A program made the translations under genes and the position numbers. The notes beneath the pieces were generated by a model. It was not told the origin of the DNA. It saw only the letters and a list, made by a program, of their open reading frames with translations, and made no database searches. Of a stretch of DNA of 22,891 nt, positions 8,462-17,034 are shown one piece after another. Source of the stretch: Chloroflexota bacterium (GTDB lineage: Bacteria; Chloroflexota; UBA6077). The stretch is from contig JAJYKO010000007.1 in the NCBI GenBank assembly GCA_021788565.1, forward strand, positions 1 to 22,891. The letters run 5' to 3'. How positions within the stretch are numbered: the first letter of the stretch is position 1; the number at the start of each line of letters is the position of its first letter.

Positions 8462-9802
8462 ATGATACAAACCATCCTCGGCAAGACAGAGAGCCTTTGC
8501 CCCATTTGCCTTCGGGTTATCCCCGCCGTGAGAATAACCGACGGGGAGAACGTTTACCTAGAAAAGAGCTGTCCGGATCATGGCAGCTACCGAGCGCTCA
8601 TATGGAAAGGCGCGGCCGACTTCCTGGCCTGGGGGAAAGGGTTGAGGCCCCCGGCGAAGTCGCGCCAACACCCCGGCGGCGCCGTGGGTAGCGGATGCCC
8701 CAACGATTGCGGTCTTTGTTCGGAGCATGAGCAGGATACCTGTACCGCGGTACTCGAAGTTGTCCGCCAATGCAACCTCGGGTGCCCGGTGTGTTTTGCG
8801 GCGAGTACGCGTGGGCACGATCAGGCGCCGGGGGTCGACGCCCTTCGCGCGGTCCTAGATCATTTGCTCGTTGCGGCGGGACGTGTCCCCATCCAGCTTA
8901 GTGGCGGCGAGCCGACCTTGCGGGACGACCTTCCCGAAATCGTCGCCATGGCCAGCCGTCTCGGCTTCCCTCATATTCAGCTCAACACTAACGGCGTAAG
9001 GATTGGGCATGACAAGGAGTACCTCAGGAGGCTAACGGACGCTGGCCTGAGCGCGGTCTTTCTCCAGTGGGACGGCCTGGACAACTCCGTGTACCGCGAA
9101 ATCCGTGGTGCCGATCTCCTACAGGTAAAGCGATCCGCGCTCGACAACTGCGCAGAGCTCCACCTTGGCGTCATTCTGGTGCCAACCGTCGTCCCTGGCG
9201 TGAACACGCACCAGCTTGGCGACATTGTGCAGTTCGCTAAGGCGTTGATGCCAACGGTCAGGGGCGTCCACTTTCAGCCAATCAGCTACTTCGGGCGCTA
9301 TCCCCATGCACCGCGAGAGGGCGACCGGTTCACTATTCCACAACTGCTGGAGTGCTTGGAGTCCCAGACGGTGGGAGAGGTGCGCACGAGCGATTTCGCG
9401 GCTTCCGAGCCTCGGTACTGCTCATTCTCGGGACTATTCGTCCTGGAGGGTGACGGCCGGCTGCGAGGCATCTCCGCGCTCACAGGTTCCGGAACGGCTG
9501 CCGGCAACGACGACCTCTCGCCTGCTGAGCGGACCAGAAGCTATATCTCCAGGAGATGGAGATACGCTGAGTACGGAACCGAAGGATGTTGCGGGCGTCA
9601 CTCGACCTCTACAAGCCGCTATTACGGCCGCGCCCAAGCTTATTCCCTCTCCATCTCGGGCATGGCCTTTCAGGACGTGTGGAACGTGGACATCGAGCGG
9701 CTGAGACGATGCTGCATCCACGTCGCCACCCTCGATGGCGGGCTGGTGCCATTGTGCGCACACTACCTCACCGGAGCGAATGGGTGTCGCCTCTATCCTT
9801 GA
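8462..9802 (+). CDS. trsS: radical SAM protein, TrsS type
   Basis: This is a 446-residue radical SAM protein. The N-terminus is a metal-binding module (CPIC at 13-16, C37 in CPDHG), followed by GCPNDCGLCSEHEQDTC (C79, C83, C86, C94). The [4Fe-4S]-SAM motif CNLGCPVC (C104, C108, C111) comes next, with SAM-contact GGEP at 148-151. This layout is shared with MJ0619/Tes-like methylase or coupling enzymes. The C-terminus carries further cysteines: GCCGRHS, CCIHV, PLCAHYLT and GC near the end. The segment ISGMAFQDVWNVDIERL and the ending match what I remember of the family named radical SAM (seleno)protein TrsS. This copy appears to use Cys throughout. The start is ATG 8462, with only a weak GGTGAG upstream, so coupling to the ligase is likely. 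The reaction is not established. Confidence 0.82.
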   Translation: MIQTILGKTESLCPICLRVIPAVRITDGENVYLEKSCPDHGSYRALIWKGAADFLAWGKGLRPPAKSRQHPGGAVGSGCPNDCGLCSEHEQDTCTAVLEVVRQCNLGCPVCFAASTRGHDQAPGVDALRAVLDHLLVAAGRVPIQLSGGEPTLRDDLPEIVAMASRLGFPHIQLNTNGVRIGHDKEYLRRLTDAGLSAVFLQWDGLDNSVYREIRGADLLQVKRSALDNCAELHLGVILVPTVVPGVNTHQLGDIVQFAKALMPTVRGVHFQPISYFGRYPHAPREGDRFTIPQLLECLESQTVGEVRTSDFAASEPRYCSFSGLFVLEGDGRLRGISALTGSGTAAGNDDLSPAERTRSYISRRWRYAEYGTEGCCGRHSTSTSRYYGRAQAYSLSISGMAFQDVWNVDIERLRRCCIHVATLDGGLVPLCAHYLTGANGCRLYP

Positions 9803-9871
9803 GGGTGCCCGTCCAGCAGACTGCCGTTGGTGCCGCGCAATCAGCGAGCTGCGGCGCCACGGCCGCCTGAC

Positions 9872-10723
9872 TCACGAGGAGAGTTGGCCTTTCCGGTAGT
9901 TCGTCAACTGCTCCTTCAAAGAGCCGGCCTTGCGCCGCGTTTCGTCGAAACGCCGCCCCTCCTCAGTGTGGTGACTCAGGATGTGGACCATAAAGTGGTG
10001 TTGCCAGGCATTGGTTTGGCCCATGAGGTCCATCGCGTGGTTGATGGATGCCTTGGTCATGCTTACCGCTATCGGAGGCGTCATGGCGATCTTGCTGGCC
10101 AATGCCATGACCTCTTCCGCCAGGGTATCCCGCGGAATGACCTTGTTGACGAAGCCGAGGCGGAAGGCGTCTTGAGCGGAGATCGTATCGGCGGTAAACA
10201 GGAACTCCTTTGCTCGGCGGGGCCCCATCTCGTAGGGCTCGAAGAGGATCTCCACGCTTGCCGCGGTCATGCGCAGGACAGGGTTGGAGAAGACCGCGTC
10301 TTCCGAAGCATAGATGATGTCGCACATGGCGGCGACCATCATTCCAGCGCCGATGCAGTGACCGTGGACCTGGGCGATCGTGGCCTTGCTGATATTGCGA
10401 ATTGCGAGGCATTTGTCAAAGTACATGTCCTGCTCGAGCCGGGCGACACCTTCGGGGGTGCTGCGGACAGCGGGGACATCGATGATGTCTCTATATGCCT
10501 CGGGGGCGCTCCACCACGAAATGTCATGCCCCGCGGAGAAACTCGGGCCCGCGCCGGAGAGAACGATGACCCGCACATCGGGGTCCTTGTCGGCTTCTTT
10601 GAACGCCTCATCCAGCTCGGCGATCAGGCGCATGTTCTGGGCGTTGCGCTTCTCCGGTCGGTTCAGAACGATCTTAGCTACGTTGCCGACCTTCTCGTAA
10701 ACAACGGTTTCCCACTCCATCAT
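9872..10723 (-). CDS. enoyl-CoA hydratase/isomerase family protein
   Basis: This is a 283-residue crotonase-fold protein. The two oxyanion-hole segments are present: GPSFSAGHDI and HGHCIGAGMMVAAMCDI, followed by VFSNPVLRM and the C-terminal GFVNKVIP. The family hydrates, isomerises or cleaves acyl-CoA thioesters. The catalytic Glu pair of true enoyl-CoA hydratases is not obvious in NPVLRMTAASVEILFEP, so the exact reaction is open. ATG 10723 or 10720 follows GGGAGG at 4 or 7 bases. It is the last gene of the minus-strand run, 81 bases after the small redox gene, and converges with the TrsS-type gene; no clear terminator hairpin was found in the 69 bases between them. Confidence 0.85.
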   Translation of the reverse strand: MMEWETVVYEKVGNVAKIVLNRPEKRNAQNMRLIAELDEAFKEADKDPDVRVIVLSGAGPSFSAGHDISWWSAPEAYRDIIDVPAVRSTPEGVARLEQDMYFDKCLAIRNISKATIAQVHGHCIGAGMMVAAMCDIIYASEDAVFSNPVLRMTAASVEILFEPYEMGPRRAKEFLFTADTISAQDAFRLGFVNKVIPRDTLAEEVMALASKIAMTPPIAVSMTKASINHAMDLMGQTNAWQHHFMVHILSHHTEEGRRFDETRRKAGSLKEQLTNYRKGQLSS

Positions 10724-10804
10724 CGAGCCTCCCACTACTCTTGGAACTGTCCTGGATTAGTAGCCGTGATTCGCGGACAGGTAGGGACGCTTACTTCTGT
10801 GCCT

Positions 10805-10996
10805 TCACTTCGCTTCAAGTTGTGTTTCGCTCGCGCTTACCTGCTCTGCCGTCTCCTCGGTGAGATACGAAGTCCCGCACTTCGGACACTTGAGCCCCGT
10901 TACGCGTTCAGTCAGGCCCAGGTACTTCATTGGGATTTCGGCTTCGACCATCTCGACTCGGTCGATGTTGCAGTACCACTTCTCCACGTTGTCCAT
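10805..10996 (-). CDS. small CxxC redox protein (DVU_1557-like)
   Basis: This is a 63-residue protein with a WYCNID segment near the N-terminus and a zinc-ribbon-like or redox CPKCG motif in the middle (GLKCPKCGTSYLTEE). From memory, the D. vulgaris Trs-type cluster contains a similarly short CxxC protein (DVU_1557 family), and position and size fit. ATG 10996 lies three bases after the stop of the preceding gene; GAGGG inside that gene's end serves as the ribosome binding site. The protein probably binds metal or exchanges thiols; the partner is unknown. Confidence 0.65.
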   Translation of the reverse strand: MDNVEKWYCNIDRVEMVEAEIPMKYLGLTERVTGLKCPKCGTSYLTEETAEQVSASETQLEAK

Positions 10997-10999
10997 TTC

Positions 11000-11269
11000 T
11001 CAGCCCTCGATAAGTTGCGAGCGATGGGAATACGCGGTCCGTACTAGATATCCGTCTGGCAAGTGCGAGTACTCCACATAAAAGGTGACGGTGCCCACCC
11101 TCGCTTTCGCCAAATACCTGTCTTGATGTGCTGAATACAGTTTCTGCCCGGTCGTTTCCGCGGCCTGGATCACGAGCCGCAGATCGTCCTCGGAGATATG
11201 TCTCTTCTTCATGGCGGCTTCCGCCGCTTCGCTCAAGTGGAGGTGCGGCGGTCCGCTGGGACTTGCCAT
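11000..11269 (-). CDS. small conserved-looking protein of the ligase cluster
   Basis: This is an 89-residue protein without cysteines. The core starts around MKKRHISEDDLRLVI and continues with GQKLYSAHQDRYLAKARVGTVTFYVEYS to VRTAYSHRSQLIEG, which suggests an alpha/beta fold. I recall similar short sequences beside C_GCAxxG_C_C proteins in Trs-type clusters but cannot name the family. ATG 11269 is preceded by GGGAGG 8 bases upstream (a second GGAGG abuts the ATG). It lies 37 bases after the ligase fusion gene and is translationally linked to the redox gene by a 3-base gap, so the three are probably one operon. Confidence 0.6.
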   Translation of the reverse strand: MASPSGPPHLHLSEAAEAAMKKRHISEDDLRLVIQAAETTGQKLYSAHQDRYLAKARVGTVTFYVEYSHLPDGYLVRTAYSHRSQLIEG

Positions 11270-11306
11270 CCTCCAAACCTCCCATGAACTGAGCGTGACC
11301 GCGGCA

Positions 11307-13433
11307 TCATGTTGCCGTCTCGCTCTCCTTCAAAATCTCGACTGTCCATTCGGCAACCTTGCCAGACACGTCCGCGCACTTGTCGCTGCGGCCACCTGCC
11401 TCAAGGTATGCCCTCGCGTCGTCAGCATCCCATAGGTTGTACGGCCTGCCGAGGACTCGGGTAAGAACGCCCCGGCACACGCAACTCCCATACTCCTCGA
11501 CGAAGTGATCGTACAGTCGCTTGGCTGGCACCATAGCGGCGACGGACCCCCCGCGTGCGAATGACGGCCACTCTCGCCCCACGACCGAACTAATCGCCAT
11601 CATGCCACCTGAAAGCGCGCCGCACGTGCCCTCTCCACTGGATGCCGCACCTCCGGCCAACGCGTGCGCGGCCTTGAACGCGGCCTCATCCACTTCTCCT
11701 CCCATCGTCTGCTGGACAGCGGCAATCACGCACTGGCCGCAGCTCCCATACATCCTCAGGTACTCGTGCGCGAGCCAGCTGGCTCTCTGCGCCGCCTCTG
11801 CGGCACGAGTGGAGATGGCGGCTACAAGCTCTCGTGGCTCTCCGCAAGACATCCCGCGGACGGCTTCGGCTTTCCGCGGCAGGGGCGGCGGACTGCCGCC
11901 AAAGCGGGTCCTGAGCTCTCGCTTGTTGATCTTCCCCGTAGATACGACAGGCAAGGGTTCACCCAGGAGAAACACCTGCTTGGGGCACCGATAATGCGCC
12001 ATCTTCGATCGGCAGTACTCGATCAGCTCGCCCTCGCTTAGTGTTGCGTCCTCTTTCAGGACGACGACAGCGGCAACTCTCTCGCCCCATTCCTCGTCGG
12101 GGAGTCCGATCACGGCGGCCTCCAGCACGGCCGGATGCTCCAGAATGACGCTTTCGACCTCGGCGCTGTAGACGTTCTCACTGCCTGTCTTGATCATGTC
12201 TTTCTTTCGATCGACCACGTACAGCCGCTGCTCGGCGTCCATCCTCCCCAGGTCACCTGTATGGAACCAGCCTCCACGAAACGCCTCGGCGGTCTTCTCG
12301 GGATCCTTGTAGTATCCCCCGCTCATCACTTGGGGACCCTGAACGACGATCTCGCCTATCTCACCAATGGGGACGTCATTTTCGAAGTCGTCAACCACTC
12401 GTATCTTTGCCGAGTAGACGGCAGAGCCTGCGCAAAGACTTTTCCGCACCGCGTCATCGCGGTTGAGCACGGCAATCTGGCCGCCCTCGGTGCTCCCATA
12501 CCCTTCGTGATAGTCGGCGTTCGGGAAGCAGTCCATTATCTTCATCTTCAGCAACTCAGGGATAGGAGCGGATCCGCACACCAGGTTGCGCACCGAGGAG
12601 CGGTCAAACCTATCCAGTTCGGGGAGGTTGACAATCCTTGCCGCCATGGTGGGCACCAGGAACAGTACGGTCACCTTCTCCCGCTCGATTGCCTCCAGCA
12701 CCTTCGCCGGATCGAAACTGGAGGCAGAGATAAGGGTAGAACTGGTCAGCATGGCGGGCAGCGCGTTGCATTCCCAGCCAGCCATGTGAAACCACGGAGC
12801 GAATCCCAGCCAAATGTCGTAGCCCAGATCGGTAGTCGACTTCACCGCGGCCCACTGGGCGGTCGACAGTGCGTTCAGGTGCGTGCGAACGGCCGCTTTT
12901 GGCAGTCCTGTGGTACCCGAGGTGTAGTACATGATGCACGGATCCTGCAGATGCACTTCCGCGCCAGGATCCTCAGGTGGAAAAGCCGCAAGGAGCTCCT
13001 CGTAGCTCAAGGCACCGTTTCGAGAGACCCGATCGTCGATCACTACGCTCTTCAGCCTTGGGAGTTCTGGGCGGATAGCGTCGATCGTCTCGGCGAAGCG
13101 GGCGTCGCAGAGGAGCACGCTGGAATCGCTCTGGTCGATCTCGTAGGCAAGCTCACGTGGGGCCAGCCTCGTGCTAAGCAGAACATTGGCGGCCCCGAGC
13201 TTCGCCGCGGCGAAAAAGCATTCCATGAACTGGGGGCTATTTTGGAAGAGAATCGACACGTGATCGCCCTTCCGTATTCCGAGTGCGAGGAGGGCCTGGC
13301 TCAGTCTGTTGGAGCGCTGATCCAGTTCCTCGTAAGTCACTCTTCGATCCCCAACGACCAGGAAGGTTTTCTGCGGGTAATACCGCGCAGCCCTCCTGAG
13401 GAGATCAGCTATCCCGTATGCATTGGCGTCCAT
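11307..13433 (-). CDS. acyl-CoA ligase fused to a C_GCAxxG_C_C domain
   Basis: This is a 708-residue two-domain protein. Residues 1-512 form a complete FadD-like adenylate-forming ligase: YYTSGTTGLPKA (170-180), YGSTEGG (312-318), WFHTGDLG (389-396), and TGKINKREL near 499-507 with the catalytic Lys. After a Pro-rich linker, residues about 530-705 form a C_GCAxxG_C_C domain. Its cysteines are C565 and C568 (GSCGQC), C604 in TCGALSG, C651 and C653 (GSCVC), and C686 (DKCADVSG). That family is of unknown function and is usually a separate gene, often beside redox or selenium-related genes. Fusion to a ligase suggests that the cysteine domain acts on, carries or senses the CoA-activated substrate. 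There is no good ribosome binding site before ATG 13433; LivF ends 53 bases upstream. Confidence 0.85.
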   Translation of the reverse strand: MDANAYGIADLLRRAARYYPQKTFLVVGDRRVTYEELDQRSNRLSQALLALGIRKGDHVSILFQNSPQFMECFFAAAKLGAANVLLSTRLAPRELAYEIDQSDSSVLLCDARFAETIDAIRPELPRLKSVVIDDRVSRNGALSYEELLAAFPPEDPGAEVHLQDPCIMYYTSGTTGLPKAAVRTHLNALSTAQWAAVKSTTDLGYDIWLGFAPWFHMAGWECNALPAMLTSSTLISASSFDPAKVLEAIEREKVTVLFLVPTMAARIVNLPELDRFDRSSVRNLVCGSAPIPELLKMKIMDCFPNADYHEGYGSTEGGQIAVLNRDDAVRKSLCAGSAVYSAKIRVVDDFENDVPIGEIGEIVVQGPQVMSGGYYKDPEKTAEAFRGGWFHTGDLGRMDAEQRLYVVDRKKDMIKTGSENVYSAEVESVILEHPAVLEAAVIGLPDEEWGERVAAVVVLKEDATLSEGELIEYCRSKMAHYRCPKQVFLLGEPLPVVSTGKINKRELRTRFGGSPPPLPRKAEAVRGMSCGEPRELVAAISTRAAEAAQRASWLAHEYLRMYGSCGQCVIAAVQQTMGGEVDEAAFKAAHALAGGAASSGEGTCGALSGGMMAISSVVGREWPSFARGGSVAAMVPAKRLYDHFVEEYGSCVCRGVLTRVLGRPYNLWDADDARAYLEAGGRSDKCADVSGKVAEWTVEILKESETAT

Positions 13434-13486
13434 CGTTCTACGCGCAGGCCTCCGGTACCAAATTGTGGCTGGATTCCCCCCAGGGA

Positions 13487-14257
13487 TTATGCGGATGCGG
13501 CGTTAGTCCGCACCCCACTCTCCTTCGATTCCGGTATGTCGCACCCGAGGTACCGCTGGGCGATCATCCTGTTCTCCCTGAGGTCGTCGATGACGCCTCT
13601 GTACACAATTGACCCTTTCTCCATCATATAGGTGTAAGCATGGGCGGACACAGAAAGCGCGAGCATCAGGCTCTGCTCCACCAGCAAGATGGTCAACCCC
13701 TCTTGGGCGAGGGTCTTCAGCAGATCCGCCAGGCGTTGGCGCATTATCGGGGCGAGTCCCTGGCTTGGCTCGTCGAGGAGAAGCAGGCGCGCGTTGCTCA
13801 TGAGCACGCGGGCTATGGCCAGCATCTGCTGTTCACCGCCGCTCAACTGGGTAGCTCCCCAGCGACCGCGCTCCTTGAGAATCGGAAACAAGTTGTATAC
13901 CCGCTCCAGGTCCCAGGCATTTCCCACGCCCACAACCGGGGCTTTCCTCGCGGCGATCTCAAGGGTCTCCTTGACCGACAGATTGGGAAACAGCCTCTTG
14001 TCCTCAGGCACGTAGCCGATGCCCAATTTGGCTATATCGTACGGCTGCTTTTTCGTGATGGTCTGCCCTGCGAACTCAATGGCGCCTGATCGCGCCGGGG
14101 TCATCCCCATGATAGCCCGACAAGTCGTGGTCTTCCCCACACCATTTCGGCCGAGGAGACAGACCACGGTACCGGGTTCAACCTTCAGGGAGACATCGAA
14201 GAGGATATGACTTTCGCCATAAAAAACATGGACGCCGCTCAGTTCCAACAGGCTCAA
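13487..14257 (-). CDS. livF: branched-chain amino acid-type ABC transporter ATPase LivF
   Basis: This is a 256-residue ATPase of the HAAT family. Walker A is GRNGVGKTT, the signature LSGGEQQ, and Walker B LLLLDEPSQGLAP followed by LLVEQ. The LivF features YGESHILFDVS and GYVPEDKRLFPNLSVKETL are typical. The start is TTG 14257, overlapping the LivG stop as TTGA, so the two ATPases are translationally coupled. It would pair with LivG to power the LivH-LivM channel. Confidence 0.92.
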   Translation of the reverse strand: MSLLELSGVHVFYGESHILFDVSLKVEPGTVVCLLGRNGVGKTTTCRAIMGMTPARSGAIEFAGQTITKKQPYDIAKLGIGYVPEDKRLFPNLSVKETLEIAARKAPVVGVGNAWDLERVYNLFPILKERGRWGATQLSGGEQQMLAIARVLMSNARLLLLDEPSQGLAPIMRQRLADLLKTLAQEGLTILLVEQSLMLALSVSAHAYTYMMEKGSIVYRGVIDDLRENRMIAQRYLGCDIPESKESGVRTNAASA

Positions 14258-15018
14258 CTGTCTTCCCCCAAGTAGACGCGTTGCACGTCCGGATTGGCCC
14301 GGATCTCGTCCGGCGTTCCCTCCGCGATTACTCTGCCGAAGTCCAGGACGGTTATGAGGTGCGACGCAGTGAAGACTACGCTCATGTCGTGTTCTGTGAA
14401 AAGAATGGTCAGTCCGCGCTGCTGGTTGAGTCTCACAATTAGCTGCATGGCCTGACCCGATTCTTCGACGCTCATCCCTGCTGTCGGCTCGTCGAGGAGC
14501 AAGAGCTTTGGATCGTTTGCGAGAGCGATAGCCAGTTCGAGGCGCCGCTGATAGCCGTGCGACATCCCCCCACTCCTGGTACCGGCCTGCTCCGCGAGTC
14601 CGACGCTATCGAGTACTTCCATCGTCTCGTCATAAAGCAGGCGGCCTGTCGGTCGGAACATGTTCCAGCGGAAGCCATGCCGCCGCAAAAGCGGCACCAA
14701 CACGTTGTCCCGAACAGTGAGTTTCGGGAAGATGCTGCTTCGCTGGAATGTCCGGACGAGTCCATTGTTTACGAGAGAAGACGCGGAGACGTTGGAGACA
14801 TCCTTGCCGTCGTATATGACACGCCCCGACGTGCACGAGTGGAAGTTGGTGATCACGTTGAAAAGAGTTGTCTTGCCGGCACCATTAGGTCCGATGATGC
14901 TCCTTACCTCTCCTCGTCGTACCTTCAGGCTGACGCCGTTCAGCGCCCGCAGGCCGCCAAAACTCTTCGTGACAGTGTCAAGTTCGAGCAGCGGGGTGGC
15001 CCCTTCTATCGTCGCCAT
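14254..15018 (-). CDS. livG: branched-chain amino acid-type ABC transporter ATPase LivG
   Basis: This is a 254-residue ATPase with Walker A GPNGAGKTT, a signature reading MSHGYQRRLE (Tyr where most relatives have Glu or Gln), Walker B LLLLDEPTAGMS and H-loop FTEHDMSVVF. The C-terminus GTPDEIRANPDVQRVYLGE is the standard LivG ending. ATG 15018 has GAGAGG 8 bases upstream and overlaps the LivM gene by 13 bases. Confidence 0.92.
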   Translation of the reverse strand: MATIEGATPLLELDTVTKSFGGLRALNGVSLKVRRGEVRSIIGPNGAGKTTLFNVITNFHSCTSGRVIYDGKDVSNVSASSLVNNGLVRTFQRSSIFPKLTVRDNVLVPLLRRHGFRWNMFRPTGRLLYDETMEVLDSVGLAEQAGTRSGGMSHGYQRRLELAIALANDPKLLLLDEPTAGMSVEESGQAMQLIVRLNQQRGLTILFTEHDMSVVFTASHLITVLDFGRVIAEGTPDEIRANPDVQRVYLGEDS

Positions 15019-15959
15019 GCCCTGGTCCTCTCGTGGATAAACCCAAGTATGCCCTGAGGGAAGAACAGGATTATCAGCACCAGGATGATGCCTGTGACCA
15101 TCGACCAGTACTCGGTCACGGAACCCAGAAGCTTGTTGAGGGCAACCATAATCACCGCGCCGATCACAGGGCCGAAGAAAGTGGACATCCCACCCATCAG
15201 GACCGAGAAGATGGCAGTGTTGAACATCTGGACGTCGAGGTAGTTGACGAAAGCGGCGCGGTTCAGGACAGTGAAGAGGGAGCCGGCAACTGCCGCAAAC
15301 ATGCCGCCGATCATGAAGGCGGTCAGACGGTAGGCTCTCACGTTGAACCCACAGAACCTGACCCTTTCCGGGTTCTCACGAATGCTCCGCAGGATCGCAC
15401 CGAAGGGCGAGTTGTGGATCAAGAGCAGTAGAACAGTGCACGCTATGCAAGCGGCGAGCACAAGAAAGTACACCTGCGAGGCGGAATTGAGCCATGGCGG
15501 TAACGGTATCCCGATCAGCCCATCGTCCCCCCCGGTGATCGGGCGCGCCTTGAAGACTATCGTGTAAATAATCTGCGCAAAGGCAAAAGTCAAGAGCGCA
15601 AAGTAGAGCCATGTCAGGTGCAGGCTGAGGCTGCCTACCAGCGCCGAGAGCGCAAGCCCGACAAGAGCCGCGGCCAGGATGGCCAGCCAGAGTGGCGCGC
15701 CGAAGTCCTTCGTCAGAATGCCGAGGGTGTATGCCCCAGCGCCAAAGAAGAGGGCGTGACCAAAGGACATGAGGCCGGCAGTGCCGAAGACGAGGTTGTA
15801 GCTCATGGCATACACCGCCATGATCAGAATCTCGGTCACGAGATCGATTACGGACTGCGAACCAACCACGCCCAAGGCCAAGAGCATGACTGCCAACCCA
15901 AGTCCAACGTAGGTTTGGGTTGCTGCGGTCGAACCGATGCGACGTCCTACGAGTTGCAT
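15006..15959 (-). CDS. livM: branched-chain amino acid-type ABC transporter permease LivM
   Basis: This is a 317-residue permease with about eight or nine hydrophobic segments. The diagnostic region AMSYNLVFGTAGLMSFGHALFF sits near the N-terminus, and the cytoplasmic loop SPFGAILRSIRENPERVRFCGFNV would contact the ATPases. The start ATG lies 4 bases after the LivH stop, with GAGAGGTG inside the end of LivH. Confidence 0.92.
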   Translation of the reverse strand: MQLVGRRIGSTAATQTYVGLGLAVMLLALGVVGSQSVIDLVTEILIMAVYAMSYNLVFGTAGLMSFGHALFFGAGAYTLGILTKDFGAPLWLAILAAALVGLALSALVGSLSLHLTWLYFALLTFAFAQIIYTIVFKARPITGGDDGLIGIPLPPWLNSASQVYFLVLAACIACTVLLLLIHNSPFGAILRSIRENPERVRFCGFNVRAYRLTAFMIGGMFAAVAGSLFTVLNRAAFVNYLDVQMFNTAIFSVLMGGMSTFFGPVIGAVIMVALNKLLGSVTEYWSMVTGIILVLIILFFPQGILGFIHERTRAWRR

Positions 15960-15963
15960 CTAC

Positions 15964-16836
15964 TCACCTCTCCGGTTTCCCCAGCAATCCCCAGGGTCGC
16001 ACCACCAGGACAGCGGCCATCAGAATGAACGGTATCGCCATCGACAGATCAGGAAAGAAGACGGTGCCGAGGCTGTTTAGCTGGCCGAGCAGGAGAACCG
16101 CGATCAGGCAACCCAGCATGCTGCCCATGCCTCCGATGATGATCACGATGAAGAGGTTGAACGACACCGCGAGGTCCATGCCGGGGCCAAGTGCGCTCTG
16201 AAGAACGATCAAGGATCCACCCAAACCTGCGAGCCCGCTCCCTAACATGAAGATGCCTGTTGTCCATCGCGGCACGTTGATCCCCAGGCCACTGGCCATC
16301 TCTGGATCGCTCGTGATTGCCCGAATTATCGCGCCAGCCCTCGTGCGGTAGATCAGGAACCACAGGGCAACGCCTACGACGACGGCAACGACAAGGATCA
16401 AGATGTACTGATCCGGTAGAGTGTAGCCAGCGAGGTCGAATGAGCCGCGGAGGAACTGCGGTTTCGACATTATCATTGGCTGAAGACCCCAGCCCAGTCT
16501 CACGACGTCCGCGATCACCAGAACCAACGCGAAGGTGATCAACGCCTGCAAAATATGCTCGGCCCTATATAGCCGCCTGAGCAACAGGACTTCCACCAGG
16601 CCCCCGACCAGGGACAGCGAGATGAACGAGGCCACCATAGCCGCAAAGAAGCCCAACGTAGAGTCCCCCAAGAGCGTAGCGACGGAATAGCTCGCATAAG
16701 CCCCCAACATGTATAGGGACGCGTGGGCGAAGTCGGGTATCCTCAGGTTACTGAACTTGAGCATGAATCCCGAGACGATGATCCACAAAACCAGGGAGTA
16801 CATCAGGCCTGCCACGACCTGAAGCAGAATGTTCAT
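15964..16836 (-). CDS. livH: branched-chain amino acid-type ABC transporter permease LivH
   Basis: This is a 290-residue permease with multiple membrane segments and the family's ATPase-contact region RTRAGAIIRAITSDPEMASGLGINV. The C-terminal half has FNLFIVIIIGGMGSMLGC, the usual LivH glycine-rich segment. ATG 16836 has GGAGG 8 bases upstream. It is separated from the binding-protein gene by about 250 bases, an unusual gap in a HAAT operon, which seems to hold the remnant of another binding-protein gene. Confidence 0.92.
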   Translation of the reverse strand: MNILLQVVAGLMYSLVLWIIVSGFMLKFSNLRIPDFAHASLYMLGAYASYSVATLLGDSTLGFFAAMVASFISLSLVGGLVEVLLLRRLYRAEHILQALITFALVLVIADVVRLGWGLQPMIMSKPQFLRGSFDLAGYTLPDQYILILVVAVVVGVALWFLIYRTRAGAIIRAITSDPEMASGLGINVPRWTTGIFMLGSGLAGLGGSLIVLQSALGPGMDLAVSFNLFIVIIIGGMGSMLGCLIAVLLLGQLNSLGTVFFPDLSMAIPFILMAAVLVVRPWGLLGKPER

Positions 16837-16856
16837 GCGAGAGTCCTCCGGTCCGA

Positions 16857-17034
16857 ACGGTAGCCTCGGTGCCTCTTCCAGCCCGCCTTAGAAGCATCAT
16901 CTCCTTGGTAGCAGTTGCCGTCGCGACCTTCGCCGAGACGACCGCATCCGGCTTGACCGCAAGGATGGCCGAGCCATACCGAGTCATGCACCACTGAGAA
17001 GCCTGTGAGATCGAGAATTGCGCCGTCACCTTGA
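16857..17034 (-). pseudogene. possible remnant of a second solute-binding protein gene
   Basis: The 251-base gap between livH and the binding-protein gene contains a short translated stretch (YGSAILAVKPDAVVSAK, near 16935-16983). It resembles VTAIIAAKPDAVIAAL in the intact binding protein; the DNA also shares GCATCCGGCTTG with it. Both stretches sit in the hinge region where LivK-like proteins read ...KPDAV. No extended homology is seen on either side, so this is a weak call and could be chance. Confidence 0.3.

Noticed and set aside
9800..9802. Second UGA recoding at the end of the radical SAM gene, since the family includes selenoproteins
   Set aside because: The protein ends at the expected family C-terminus and sequence beyond the TGA shows no homologous continuation.
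9803..9871. Bidirectional terminator between the TrsS-type and enoyl-CoA hydratase genes
   Set aside because: No stem followed by a T-run on either strand could be found.
9827..11047. 406-codon plus-strand open frame
   Set aside because: It lies opposite the enoyl-CoA hydratase and small redox genes, which have clear family motifs; high GC produces such antisense frames.
12135..13631. 498-codon plus-strand open frame
   Set aside because: It is the antisense of the ligase fusion gene, has no recognisable motif and no ribosome binding site.
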